This document shows, piece after piece, positions 34,476 through 43,661 of a stretch of DNA of 64,000 nt. Each line of letters starts with the position of its first letter. Within the stretch, counting starts at the first letter, position 1. The stretch comes from Clostridium intestinale DSM 6191 (GTDB lineage Bacteria > Bacillota > Clostridia > Clostridiales > Clostridiaceae): NCBI RefSeq assembly GCF_900130055.1, contig NZ_FQXU01000012.1, forward strand, positions 1 to 64,000, written 5' to 3'. The translations under genes were made by a program, and so were the position numbers. The notes beneath the pieces are model-generated. The model made no database searches. It saw nothing but the letters and a program-made list of their open reading frames with translations, and was not told where the DNA came from.

Positions 34476-36008
34476 TTATATTTTAACTTTCCATTCTGTT
34501 ATTTTCCCGCTGGTAAAGCTTATCTCTCCACCTAAAGAATCTAGTATTTCTTTTACATTATATAGACCATACCCTCTATCACCGTTTTTAGTTGTAAATC
34601 CTCTATCAAATAAATTAATCCCTATTTCTTCCTTTATAGCCTCACCATTATTTCTTACTTGTATTATAATATTATCTTCCTCAGATATAAATATAGACAT
34701 TTCTCCATTTTCTTTATCTTTTAATACATCTATAGAATTATCTAAAAGATTTCCTATTACGGTGAGTAAATCATGAGTTCCTACCTTCTCACGCTCTTTT
34801 TTCAGATTACATCCCTCTTCTATTATGAATTTTATTTTTGCTTCCTGGGCTTTATGGTACTTAGCTAAAATCAATCCCTGTATAGACACATCTTCTATTT
34901 TCTTAAGAGATTCTACTACCTTATTTCCCATCTCAGATACATCAAAAATATATTTTAAAGCCTTATCATATCTCTCTAATTGAATTAATCCAGCAATAGT
35001 ATGTAGTTTGTTCATAAATTCATGGTTTTGTGCCCTTAAATCCCAAGTTAATAACTTTATACCCGTAAGCTCCTCTGCCATTTTAGTTACTAATGATCTA
35101 TCTTGGAAATTAACTAAAGCTCCTATTATATTTCCCTCATTGCCTGTGATACCTTTATAATTACTTAATATTATAGTATCATCAGATAATTTTTCAGTTC
35201 TATTATAATACTCTTCTCCAGTTTTAAGCACTTCTTTTAAATTATTTAATATGATTGGATAAATGTATTCTTTATCATCTATATTTAAAATTTCCTTTGC
35301 CTTTTTATTTAATACTGTTATTTCCCCTTTAGTGTTTATTGCTATTAGACCATCATTTGTATTATCTATTACCGCTTTTCTTTCCTCAACTAACAGAGCT
35401 ATTTCCTTTGGCTCTAATCCAAATATAGTTTTCTTTATGTTATTTGAAAGAGCATATGCCCCAATAACACCTATTACAAAAGCTAGACCTATATAGGGAA
35501 TTAATTTGTACATAAAAGATGTTGCCTCTTGTTTCCAGTCAGTTTTTAAAATCCCTACACATACAGCACCTACTTGTATACCCTCCTTATAAACTGGAGC
35601 AAAAGCCCTTACTGAATATCCTATTCTCCCCAGACCCTCTGATATGTAACTTTCTCCACTTTCAAGTACTCTTTTATCATCTCCACCTTCAAAAGGCATA
35701 CCTATGTATTGTCTTAATGGATGAGAATACCTTATTCCATTCATATCAATAACAACTATAAAATTAACCTTCATTTTTAAATTAAGTTTTTCTGTAAATG
35801 TCTGAATCTTGAAGTTATTAACACCCTTCTCAAGTTCATCTTCTATAAGTGGTACAGAAGCTACAGCTTCAGCAGTATCTAATAGATAGTTTTCATTTTT
35901 TGCATTTACTTTATCTCTAACCATTTTCATGGCGAAGTTAGAAATTACCCCTATAACCGCCATAATTACTACAATAGTTAATAACATTATTTTATTTCCA
36001 AGTTTCAT
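34476..36008 (-). CDS. Sensor histidine kinase, CitA/DcuS family
   Basis: 510 aa. The layout is TM1, an extracytoplasmic PAS (PDC-type) domain (residues about 35-165) with the ligand-binding RYSHP motif, TM2, a cytoplasmic PAS (about 210-300), the DHp motif (DLRAQNHEFMNKLHTIAGLIQL) and a GHKL ATPase (VIGNLLDNSIDV, RGYGLYNVKEI). CitA/DcuS kinases bind C4-dicarboxylates or citrate. This fits control of an extracellular reductase for such an acid. Confidence 0.93.
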   Translation of the reverse strand: MKLGNKIMLLTIVVIMAVIGVISNFAMKMVRDKVNAKNENYLLDTAEAVASVPLIEDELEKGVNNFKIQTFTEKLNLKMKVNFIVVIDMNGIRYSHPLRQYIGMPFEGGDDKRVLESGESYISEGLGRIGYSVRAFAPVYKEGIQVGAVCVGILKTDWKQEATSFMYKLIPYIGLAFVIGVIGAYALSNNIKKTIFGLEPKEIALLVEERKAVIDNTNDGLIAINTKGEITVLNKKAKEILNIDDKEYIYPIILNNLKEVLKTGEEYYNRTEKLSDDTIILSNYKGITGNEGNIIGALVNFQDRSLVTKMAEELTGIKLLTWDLRAQNHEFMNKLHTIAGLIQLERYDKALKYIFDVSEMGNKVVESLKKIEDVSIQGLILAKYHKAQEAKIKFIIEEGCNLKKEREKVGTHDLLTVIGNLLDNSIDVLKDKENGEMSIFISEEDNIIIQVRNNGEAIKEEIGINLFDRGFTTKNGDRGYGLYNVKEILDSLGGEISFTSGKITEWKVKI

Positions 36009-36086
36009 ATTATTCTCCTAAGTAACAAACTCTAATAAAACTAGTATAACAAAAAACGTGGGTTCATAATAACAGGGAAATAAATT

Positions 36087-36104
36087 AAGCCCCAAAAGGG
36101 GCTT
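36087..36104 (-). terminator. Terminator of the GTPase/permease operon
   Basis: A compact GC-rich hairpin, AAGCCCC-AAAA-GGGGCTT, is followed by AATTTATTTC on the minus strand, 13 nt past the last gene. Confidence 0.65.
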
Positions 36105-36117
36105 CTATAAGATTAAT

Positions 36118-36858
36118 TCAAGCTTCTTTATATAAGAATTCATTTTGGTCATTTGGAATTCTGTTTGTTGATTTCACCTTAATAGTTGGTAAGGCTACCT
36201 TGTTTCCTTTATACTCTACTTCATTAACATTTATAACTCCATTTACCTGAAGCCACTGTCCTTTTTCTGGCATGTTTGCTTCATCAGCCTTAAATACTAA
36301 TGCTAAGTTCTGAGAATCAGCCACACAACAATTAAGTACACTTCTACCTAGATAAAAAATCCCCTTCTCTTTTTCTACCTTATATACAAAGCCACTTATA
36401 TCGACTTCTCTCCCTAAATAACTTTTAGGATTCTCCTGAAGCTCCTCAAAGTAACAAAAAAAATGTTCTTTATCAAATTTAATTATTCCCGTCTCATTAA
36501 TCTTTTCATGACTTTCTTTATCTTCATGTATATCCTGATTGTTTAATATTAGTGTTACTCCCTTATATTCAGTAGCTTCTATTCCACTTACTTCTCTTCC
36601 ATACATCATCAAAATAAAAGCGATAAAAAAAATACCATAACCTTTTTTAACCCCTTGTCTTGAAGGAATTGTGAATACTCTAGTTAATTGAAACAAAGAA
36701 ATAATTCCTATCAATATTATTGCAAATACAGTGTAATAAAACATTTTGGGATGCACATAATTGTAGAGTCCTTCAGTTTTTAATAAGTATATCAAGTACA
36801 AATCAATAAATGTCAAACACAAAAACCATATAAATTCATTTAAATTAAATTTCTTCAT
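36118..36858 (-). CDS. TIGR03943-family permease-associated protein (DUF1980)
   Basis: 246 aa. Three N-terminal hydrophobic segments (residues about 10-95) precede a soluble C-terminal domain with EVDISGFVYKVEK and LNCCVADSQNLALVFKAD, the family hallmark with paired cysteines, and GQWLQVNGVI. Members are consistently encoded beside DUF318 permeases, as here (9-nt gap; similar to Bacillus ycgQ-ycgR). The role is unproven; the cysteine pair could handle a metal ion. Confidence 0.85.
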   Translation of the reverse strand: MKKFNLNEFIWFLCLTFIDLYLIYLLKTEGLYNYVHPKMFYYTVFAIILIGIISLFQLTRVFTIPSRQGVKKGYGIFFIAFILMMYGREVSGIEATEYKGVTLILNNQDIHEDKESHEKINETGIIKFDKEHFFCYFEELQENPKSYLGREVDISGFVYKVEKEKGIFYLGRSVLNCCVADSQNLALVFKADEANMPEKGQWLQVNGVINVNEVEYKGNKVALPTIKVKSTNRIPNDQNEFLYKEA

Positions 36859-36867
36859 CCATACCTC

Positions 36868-37755
36868 CTATATTAAGCAACCTACTATAAAACATGAAGA
36901 AAATACTAAAAACATAAGTTTAAACACAAACCCTTTCTTAAACCCACTAAAAAGCATTAAATTATTTTTTAAATCTAACATAGGTCCAAGTATTAAAAAT
37001 GCCATAACTGGACCTAATGAAAATTGAGTTAAAAAGCTTCTAGCAACAAAAGCATCTGCCTCAGAACAAAGTGATAATAAATAAGCTAAAACCATCATAA
37101 CAATTACAGCTAACAATTTATTAACAGCTAGTCTATTTACAATATCAGTGGGTATTACCACTTGAAATAAAGAAGCTAATGTACTTCCTATTATTAAATA
37201 TTTACCTATGCTGTATAACTCTTCACCTATATGTCTTATTAATACCTTAAGGCTTTTCTCTTTTTTAAGTTCTTCACATCCACAGTCACAAGTAAAGCTT
37301 ATATTTCCTTCTTTTAGAACATATTTGTTATTATTTAGAACCTCTAATAAAAAACCAATAATTATGGCTAATACTATCCCTATACCTACCCTTAATAACA
37401 AAACCTTAGCACTTTGACCAAATGCTTGATATGTAGATAGCATAACCACAGGATTTACTATAGGTGCAGCAAGCATAAATGTAATTGCTATGTTTGTAGG
37501 AACACCTTTTTTTACAAGTCCCCTAGTTACTGGAACAGTGGCACATTCGCATAGAGGAAAAAAGAGCCCTAATAGTGATGCTACTATGGCTCCTCCTAAC
37601 TTGTTTTTAGGTAGAACTTTCTTTATTAATTCCTCAGTCAAAAAGGTGGTAATAATACCTGCTACTAAAGCACCTATTAAAATAAAAGGAATAGCTTCTA
37701 TAAATATCCCAATAAATAAAACGCAAAAACTTTTAAACATATCATTTAAAGCCAT
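36868..37755 (-). CDS. Permease, DUF318/UPF0718 family
   Basis: 295 aa with about eight transmembrane segments. The membrane-embedded PLCECATVPVTRGL motif and ECATxP-type spacing are the family signature. A cytoplasmic loop carries TCDCGCEEL (three Cys in five residues), and a second motif, SLCSEADAFVARSF, is in a later helix. These suggest a soft-metal or thiol substrate, which is inference. Translation starts at ATG 37755 with GGGGGTGGGTAAGAATTA upstream. It is between the GTPase and DUF1980 genes. Confidence 0.88.
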   Translation of the reverse strand: MALNDMFKSFCVLFIGIFIEAIPFILIGALVAGIITTFLTEELIKKVLPKNKLGGAIVASLLGLFFPLCECATVPVTRGLVKKGVPTNIAITFMLAAPIVNPVVMLSTYQAFGQSAKVLLLRVGIGIVLAIIIGFLLEVLNNNKYVLKEGNISFTCDCGCEELKKEKSLKVLIRHIGEELYSIGKYLIIGSTLASLFQVVIPTDIVNRLAVNKLLAVIVMMVLAYLLSLCSEADAFVARSFLTQFSLGPVMAFLILGPMLDLKNNLMLFSGFKKGFVFKLMFLVFSSCFIVGCLI

Positions 37756-37776
37756 TAATTCTTACCCACCCCCTAT

Positions 37777-38397
37777 TCACATATTTTTAAAATAATCCGT
37801 TATCATTTTGTATATTCCCTTACTTATTATTTTGCTGCTTTTAATTTCTTCTTGTAGCGAATCTATTGATTTACTTATCAATATGTATGAATCCTTATTT
37901 AGACCCATAATAGTATCCTCAACCTTATTCTTTTTTTCATCGAGAAGATCTCCGCAATTATTTATTATTATCATATTTGCTCTATGAATGTAAGATAATA
38001 TGATAGCTCCCATACTTTTTAGAAATATCTCAATAATCCTTCCATCTACAATTACGAATAAAGCCCCTAAAGTTCCTTTTGATGCATCTACATTTTCTAT
38101 AAGATTATTTACAGTTTGTACCCCATTTGCTTCTATTATTATTCTATGTGGTTCATGAAAGTTTATAGCTCTATTTAACACTCTCTTATCTATTTGGGCG
38201 TTGCTTCTAAATTCCTTTATAACAACTCTATCATCAGACTTTAAATCATCTCTTATTTCTGTGTTGCCCTTTTCACACTGCATAATAAGTACTTTTTCAT
38301 CCTTAGTCAAAGTTTCTTCCAAGTAAGCATTAATAAATGAAGTTTTACCCCAGGATAAAAAACCGCCTACTATTTCTACTGTGCATTTTTTTGCCAT
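37777..38397 (-). CDS. Small P-loop GTPase, CobW/COG0523-like
   Basis: 206 aa. The N-terminal VEIVGGFLSWGKTSFINAYL is a CobW/YjiA-type P-loop, with a Walker B-like IIIEANGVQTV and later LGALFVIVDGR. It is shorter than classical COG0523 metallochaperones and lacks both the C-terminal CobW_C domain and the CxCC metal motif. Placement upstream of a Cys-rich DUF318 permease suggests it helps load or control that transporter. Substrate unknown. Confidence 0.75.
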   Translation of the reverse strand: MAKKCTVEIVGGFLSWGKTSFINAYLEETLTKDEKVLIMQCEKGNTEIRDDLKSDDRVVIKEFRSNAQIDKRVLNRAINFHEPHRIIIEANGVQTVNNLIENVDASKGTLGALFVIVDGRIIEIFLKSMGAIILSYIHRANMIIINNCGDLLDEKKNKVEDTIMGLNKDSYILISKSIDSLQEEIKSSKIISKGIYKMITDYFKNM

Positions 38398-38513
38398 TCT
38401 ACGCCCTCACATAAATATTTTTCCTATATTTACTTTAATATTTATATTCTTTTAAATATTACATTATTACTTATCATATATTTTATAAGGAAATTAATTA
38501 TTTAGGAGGAAAT

Positions 38514-40043
38514 ATGATTTCATATAAAAAAGATGAGTTTTTAATCATGAAAAATGAAGAGTTATGGGCATTTTATAAAAACTATAAAAACGAAATTTGT
38601 TATACAATATTGAAAGAAGATTCTTCTGGAGAGGAGGTTTCTTTAATAAAAGACTGTCATAAGTTACTTTCGGTTATTTTGAGTAACAATGGATATATCT
38701 ATATATTAGCTATATCCTCAACTAAAGCCTTAATGTTTTACACTTATAGTGACTTAGGCATAAGAGAAAATACTTTATTAAATTACTCTTTTGATATGGA
38801 GTATATTCAAGTTATTTCTCTAAATAACTCGTTAAATTTAATATATACAAGATACGATAATAGCTCATTAAGCCTTTATCATAGAATAATTGATTCTAAT
38901 TTGTATATAACTGCACCAGTTTTAATTGATAGAATTCAAAAAATTACTGATTTTCCCTTTATAGCTACTGTTAACTCTACTGATTTAATTGTATTATATC
39001 TAAAGAAATCTCAAGACTACTATATAGGTTATAGAGCATTTTCACCTACTAAATATGCCTGGGGATCATTCATAACTTTAGATAAATCTCCTCTTCTTCC
39101 TTATGATTATTCATTTATATTAGGAGAAAATAATCTATCAGCTCTTAGTTATTCTATAAAGGACAATTATAATTCTTTCTTGCGATATGGAATTATAATA
39201 GACAATGTTTTCAAAGGAAAAACTTTAAAGACAACAGAAAATGTAAATAACTATTCATATCTTATATATGAAAAAGACCACTTTTACTTAACCTATACCT
39301 TTAAGAATAAATTATTTCTAAATCTTTTATCTGTTGGCGGAGATCTAATATCTATAGATACTATTCCTTATTCTAAAGAAAGCAAAATAGAAAAATATAT
39401 TGTTCAAAGTGATTTGGATAGCGTTTCTTTTACATCTGCTTTTATATTATATGAAAATAATAAATTGAAATATTCAGTATTATCTTTAATATCAAGAGTT
39501 ATAAATAATGAACCTAAACATAGTGCCGCGACAAAAAAAGTGGATACAACCTTATATTATGAAAGGCAACTTATTGAAAAAGAACGCTTAATAAACAAAT
39601 TAAATTTAGATATTTCAAATTTAAAAAATGACATATCTCAACTAGAGAGAACTAGGACAACTGTTGAATCCAAAGATAATGAAATTAGAGCCTTAAAAGA
39701 AGATTCCTTAAGAAAAAATTCTTCTACAGTTCAGGAATATGAAAGAAGACTAAAGGATAAGGACATCCTAATAAAAAACTTAAATAGTATTGTATCTGAC
39801 CTACAAGAGAAGTTATCTGATAAGCGTAAAGTCATAGATTCTTTGACTTTAAGCAACAAGGAGCTTTTTGATAGGATTACCTTATTACAAGAAAATAGTG
39901 ATACTGTATCTAAACTTAAACTTCAATTATTAGATAAAGAATCCACTATATCAAACCTCAGATTGGAGATAAAAACTTTGCAAAACGAAATTGAGACCTT
40001 AAAGACCTCAAGAGGCTCTATATTAAAAAAATTTTTTGAATAG
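38514..40043 (+). CDS. Uncharacterised protein: beta-rich N-terminus plus C-terminal coiled coil
   Basis: 509 aa and not recognised. Residues 1 to about 325 are rich in Tyr, Ser and short beta-type segments (for example YIYILAISSTKALMFYTYS and FPFIATVNSTDLIVLY), recalling a propeller-like repeat. Residues about 345-500 are a long heptad-bearing coiled coil with several K(D/E)xxIxxL units. There is no signal peptide or transmembrane segment. AGGAGGAAAT precedes the ATG. It is monocistronic with its own terminator. Structural, spore-coat or scaffold roles are possible but not supported further. Confidence 0.75.
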   Translation: MISYKKDEFLIMKNEELWAFYKNYKNEICYTILKEDSSGEEVSLIKDCHKLLSVILSNNGYIYILAISSTKALMFYTYSDLGIRENTLLNYSFDMEYIQVISLNNSLNLIYTRYDNSSLSLYHRIIDSNLYITAPVLIDRIQKITDFPFIATVNSTDLIVLYLKKSQDYYIGYRAFSPTKYAWGSFITLDKSPLLPYDYSFILGENNLSALSYSIKDNYNSFLRYGIIIDNVFKGKTLKTTENVNNYSYLIYEKDHFYLTYTFKNKLFLNLLSVGGDLISIDTIPYSKESKIEKYIVQSDLDSVSFTSAFILYENNKLKYSVLSLISRVINNEPKHSAATKKVDTTLYYERQLIEKERLINKLNLDISNLKNDISQLERTRTTVESKDNEIRALKEDSLRKNSSTVQEYERRLKDKDILIKNLNSIVSDLQEKLSDKRKVIDSLTLSNKELFDRITLLQENSDTVSKLKLQLLDKESTISNLRLEIKTLQNEIETLKTSRGSILKKFFE

Positions 40044-40045
40044 AG

Positions 40046-40087
40046 AAGGATACTGAAGTTTCTGATTCTAGAAATTTCAGTATCCTT
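40046..40087 (+). terminator. Terminator between convergent genes at 40.05 kb
   Basis: AAGGATACTGAA...TTTCAGTATCCTT forms a stem of about 17 bp with one bulge and A/T-rich flanks, placed between two convergent stop codons. Confidence 0.7.
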
Positions 40088-40092
40088 AATAT

Positions 40093-41229
40093 TTATTTAT
40101 TGATATATATTTTTTTCAATTCAATCAATAGTTGCTTCATTTCATCAAGTGTATTAAAGTAACCTGGACTTATCCTTACGGTTCCCCGTTTTTCAGTCCC
40201 TATAACCTTATGCACTAATGGAGCACAATGATACCCAGTCCTTACGTATATATCTTTTTTATTTAATAATTTTCCTACTTCAGAGCTTTCCATACCTTCT
40301 ATATTTATCGATATTATAGCTGAGCTATCTTTAGAATTTGTCCCATAACATTCTATAAAAGGCATACATTCAAATTCACCTAATAAAAAATCTACAAGAG
40401 TCTTTTCTTTTATTCTTATATTGTTAATACCCTCATCTTCAATAAACTTTAGTCCGCTATTTAAACCTACAATTCCTGGTGTATTTAAAGTCCCGCTCTC
40501 AAACTTATCAGGTAAAAATTGAGGTTGCTCTAAGCTATGTGATTGACTTCCTGTCCCTCCGTACTTAAGCTCTTTTAAAGCAACATTTTTATTTATAATC
40601 AAAGCTCCTGTTCCTTGAGGGCCTAATAAACCTTTATGTCCAGGTACCGCTAAAAGATCTATATTATACTTATCTATATCTATTTCTATAGTTCCGGCAG
40701 TTTGAGCTCCATCAACTATAAACTTAATATTATTCCTTCTAGCCAAGTCCCCAATAGCTTTTATATCTTGAATTGTCCCAATTACATTTGAACCGTGATT
40801 TATTATTATAGCTTTAGTATTAGATTTAATTTCTTTTTCTATTTCATCTACTGAAAGAAGTCCATCTTTATCACCTTTTAATAAAGATACTTCAACTCCT
40901 TGTCTCTCTTTTTGCTTAACAGGTCTTAATACCGAATTATGCTCAAGGTAAGAGGTAATAATGTGATCTCCTTTTTCTAATAACCCATGTATAGCTATAT
41001 TTAATCCATCTGTAGCATTTGCTGTGAAAATCACATTTAATGGATTATCTATATTAAAAAGTTTAGCTATCCTTTCTCTGCACTCATATATCTCCATATC
41101 ACATCTTATAGACATATCATGAGCACCTCTTCCTGGATTAGCACAATAATCCCTTACACACTTTATCATCTCTTCATATACACTACGAGGCTTAGGAAAA
41201 GAAGTAGCTCCATTATCTAAATATATCAT
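40093..41229 (-). CDS. Cysteine desulfurase-like aminotransferase class V (EF2568-type)
   Basis: 378 aa. This PLP enzyme has [14 protein letters not shown] at the N-terminus, PLP Lys in [14 protein letters not shown], active-site Cys in [12 protein letters not shown] and [12 protein letters not shown] near the end. The sequence pattern matches the EF2568-like subgroup, which occurs with selenium genes. The DUF3343 gene 10 nt upstream supports that reading, though selD, selA and yedF are not in the window. It could equally supply sulfur to a carrier. Confidence 0.85.
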   Translation of the reverse strand: MIYLDNGATSFPKPRSVYEEMIKCVRDYCANPGRGAHDMSIRCDMEIYECRERIAKLFNIDNPLNVIFTANATDGLNIAIHGLLEKGDHIITSYLEHNSVLRPVKQKERQGVEVSLLKGDKDGLLSVDEIEKEIKSNTKAIIINHGSNVIGTIQDIKAIGDLARRNNIKFIVDGAQTAGTIEIDIDKYNIDLLAVPGHKGLLGPQGTGALIINKNVALKELKYGGTGSQSHSLEQPQFLPDKFESGTLNTPGIVGLNSGLKFIEDEGINNIRIKEKTLVDFLLGEFECMPFIECYGTNSKDSSAIISINIEGMESSEVGKLLNKKDIYVRTGYHCAPLVHKVIGTEKRGTVRISPGYFNTLDEMKQLLIELKKIYINK

Positions 41230-41239
41230 TTAAATCCTC

Positions 41240-41503
41240 CTATATCTTCACAAGAACATAACGTAGGCTTTTCCCATTAATCACTCTTTTATATACATTT
41301 CTAATTCTTATTGAATTGCTCTTAATCTCCTCTATTACTTTATCAAGATCGTTCTCAGTAAATTCTATTGCACGAGAGCAACCAGCTGTAATTGTGCATG
41401 GTGTTGCAATCATACTTATATCAAATTCTTTATTCTTTAGTATCTTAAAAAGCTGTAGGCACTCACTATTAGAGTAAAAAACAACTATATAAGCAATTTT
41501 CAT
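41240..41503 (-). CDS. DUF3343 putative Se/S carrier-like protein
   Basis: About 87 aa. MKIAYIVVFYSNSECLQLFKIL, the TITAGCSRAIEF segment with a conserved Cys, and the basic C-terminus match DUF3343, a small protein recurrently linked to selenium metabolism genes. ATG at 41503 is chosen with AAAGGAGGCTGTT upstream. It is translationally close to the desulfurase gene, so a persulfide or selenide relay on the Cys is a reasonable guess. Confidence 0.82.
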   Translation of the reverse strand: MKIAYIVVFYSNSECLQLFKILKNKEFDISMIATPCTITAGCSRAIEFTENDLDKVIEEIKSNSIRIRNVYKRVINGKSLRYVLVKI

Positions 41504-41527
41504 AACAGCCTCCTTTGTATTACGTAA

Positions 41528-41563
41528 ATCAACCCCCATATCTTAAATTTACAGGGGGTTGAT
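41528..41563 (-). terminator. Hairpin downstream of the Cys-rich protein gene
   Basis: A 10-bp perfect stem (ATCAACCCCC / GGGGGTTGAT) with a 16-nt loop follows the stop at 41575 on the minus strand. The T-tract is weak (TTTACG), so termination is plausible but not certain. Confidence 0.55.
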
Positions 41564-41574
41564 AGTATCTTCCT

Positions 41575-42417
41575 TTATTCTCCGCAGAAATAATCATTTG
41601 AAGATGGTGGATCAAAACAATCCATTGGAAAATCTAAAGTATCAAAATACTTGCATGGGTCTCCAGGAATGATTGTTTCACAATCTGGAAGCTCGCAAGG
41701 TCCTGCTGAAGATACTGATAAATTAACAATTCTATAAAGTTTAATTATAGTAAACAATCCTATTACTGCATTAGGAACATATTGTAGAACGCCCTCAACA
41801 TCTATAGGAACTAAAGTAGCTGCTAATGGATTAACAATTGCTTGAACAAATACGTTTGGTGCTTCTGGATTTATAACGAATTGAGGAACAGTTGTTGAGT
41901 CAAAAGTATAAATAGTTGAATTTCCTGTTTCTCCTCCAAATAAATAAGCAACCTTACTGAAAGATGTTGTTGCAATTAAAGTTTCACTTACTCCTCCAGC
42001 AGTTGTAACAGTTAGTGTTATAGTAAAATTATAAGTTATATTTACATTCCAATAGCCATTTTCACAGAATGGACTTTGAACAACACTAGTTGTAATTCCA
42101 GTAATTACTGAATCAACTATTAATAATGTTACAGGTTCAGTAAATGCTAAAGAGTCCCCAGGAACATTGGATACTAGAACAGCTATAATAGCTGGGTTTA
42201 TAGCTGGTGCTGCTAGCGCTAACGCTGTTATAGGTATAGGATCTAAATCACCATGTTTAGAGATTTCATGGCTAGAACAACCACAACAAGTGTTAGGAGA
42301 AAAAGTGCTTAAACAATCTTTTTGTTTACACTTTCCGTATACTTTTTTAGCTATTATACATTCATCTATGATTTCTTGTTGCCTTGCTAAACCATTAACT
42401 TCAAAATTATCTTGCAT
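41575..42417 (-). CDS. Cys-rich protein, probable spore surface component
   Basis: 280 aa. An N-terminal Cys cluster (IIDECIIAKKVYGKCKQKDCL, NTCCGCSSH), a central Thr/Val-rich beta region (ITYNFTITLTVTTAGG) and a C-terminal Cys cluster (GPCELPDC, DPCKYF, MDCFDPP, YFCGE) give about 14 cysteines with no signal peptide. ECxxxxKVYxxCxxKDC motifs occur in clostridial coat and exosporium proteins. Assignment to the spore surface is inference from that pattern. It is monocistronic with AAGGAGGATAAAAA before the ATG. Confidence 0.7.
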   Translation of the reverse strand: MQDNFEVNGLARQQEIIDECIIAKKVYGKCKQKDCLSTFSPNTCCGCSSHEISKHGDLDPIPITALALAAPAINPAIIAVLVSNVPGDSLAFTEPVTLLIVDSVITGITTSVVQSPFCENGYWNVNITYNFTITLTVTTAGGVSETLIATTSFSKVAYLFGGETGNSTIYTFDSTTVPQFVINPEAPNVFVQAIVNPLAATLVPIDVEGVLQYVPNAVIGLFTIIKLYRIVNLSVSSAGPCELPDCETIIPGDPCKYFDTLDFPMDCFDPPSSNDYFCGE

Positions 42418-42526
42418 TTTTTATCCTCCTTATTAAAATTATAGGATTCTATATTAGTTTCAATAATATAATATGGAGGACCTTCGATATGTGTGATTTG
42501 TTATTGTAAAAATTTTCTAATTTAAA

Positions 42527-43540
42527 TTAATATTTATATCCTTTATGTATGTTTATGATATCTCTTAAAATAGAAGCAGCTGCATTTATAGTTCCAGATG
42601 CCCCACCCATAACAACTAATTCCCCTAAAGTATCAGTTTTAAATCTCAAACCTTTATTTTTACCATTAATTGAAGCTAAAACATTATTTTTTTCTACTAA
42701 TCTAGGTTTGACCTCTATTGAAACATTATTATCTATATTAGATATAAGTCCTACTAACTTGTATTTAGACCCATTTTTCTTTGCTTTTTCTATATCTTCT
42801 TTTTTTAAATGGGTTATACCTTCCACATTTATATCTTTTAGTGATATATTTTTATTCATAATAACATTTGCCATTATAGTCATTTTTATTGCAGTATCCC
42901 ATCCTTCTATATCCAAAGATGGATCCGCCTCAGCTATTCCTAAATTCTTGGCTAATTCTAATGCCTCATTAAAGGATATACTCTTACTTTCCATCTCATC
43001 TAATATAAAATTACTTGTACCATTTAATATCCCTTCTATAGACAAAATTTTAGAACCTGCTAATTCTATTAATCCAGAATTCAAAGAAGGTAGAGCTCCT
43101 CCTGTAGTACACCCCAGCCCCATAGACACTCCACTCTTTAATGCCCGCTCTTTTAAATCACTATATGCTAATAATATAGGTCCCTTATTTCCAGTCACTA
43201 CATTTATCCTGTTATCAAGTGCATATCTTATATGACTTAACCCCGGTTCTCCAGTTTCTTTATTTGTGTGTGTTAACTCTACCATTAAATCCACACAATT
43301 AGAATTTAACACTTCTCTATAATCTAAGTCCTTATTCCATAATGAATGTTCTCTTAAATCATTTAAACCACATAATTTCTGTAAATCTATGCCATCACTA
43401 CTATAAACTCCTCCCTTAGAATTTAATATAGCTACTACATTAATATTTAATCCTTGGTCTATAAGTTCATCATTTTTATCAACCAATAGCTTTATAAATG
43501 ATTTTCCTACTCCACCGAAACCCAATAATGCCAAATTCAT
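42527..43540 (-). CDS. hom: Homoserine dehydrogenase (without ACT domain)
   Basis: 337 aa. NAD(P) fold MNLALLGFGGVGKSF, VVTGNKGPILL, the GILNGTSNFILDEM signature and DPSLDIEGWDTAIK are typical. It reduces aspartate semialdehyde to homoserine, the precursor of threonine and of O-acetylhomoserine used by MetY in the sulfur operon. The C-terminal ACT regulatory domain of longer homologues is absent, so feedback control by threonine is unlikely through that route. It stands alone and is divergent from the next gene. Confidence 0.93.
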   Translation of the reverse strand: MNLALLGFGGVGKSFIKLLVDKNDELIDQGLNINVVAILNSKGGVYSSDGIDLQKLCGLNDLREHSLWNKDLDYREVLNSNCVDLMVELTHTNKETGEPGLSHIRYALDNRINVVTGNKGPILLAYSDLKERALKSGVSMGLGCTTGGALPSLNSGLIELAGSKILSIEGILNGTSNFILDEMESKSISFNEALELAKNLGIAEADPSLDIEGWDTAIKMTIMANVIMNKNISLKDINVEGITHLKKEDIEKAKKNGSKYKLVGLISNIDNNVSIEVKPRLVEKNNVLASINGKNKGLRFKTDTLGELVVMGGASGTINAAASILRDIINIHKGYKY

Positions 43541-43661
43541 TACACTACCTCCAACACTTTTATTAATTCTTTATATAAATTTAAGATTTATTAAATACAC
43601 TTATATGACTTAATGTTATATAATTATATTACTTGATAAAAACTATGAGGTGATTAAGACG

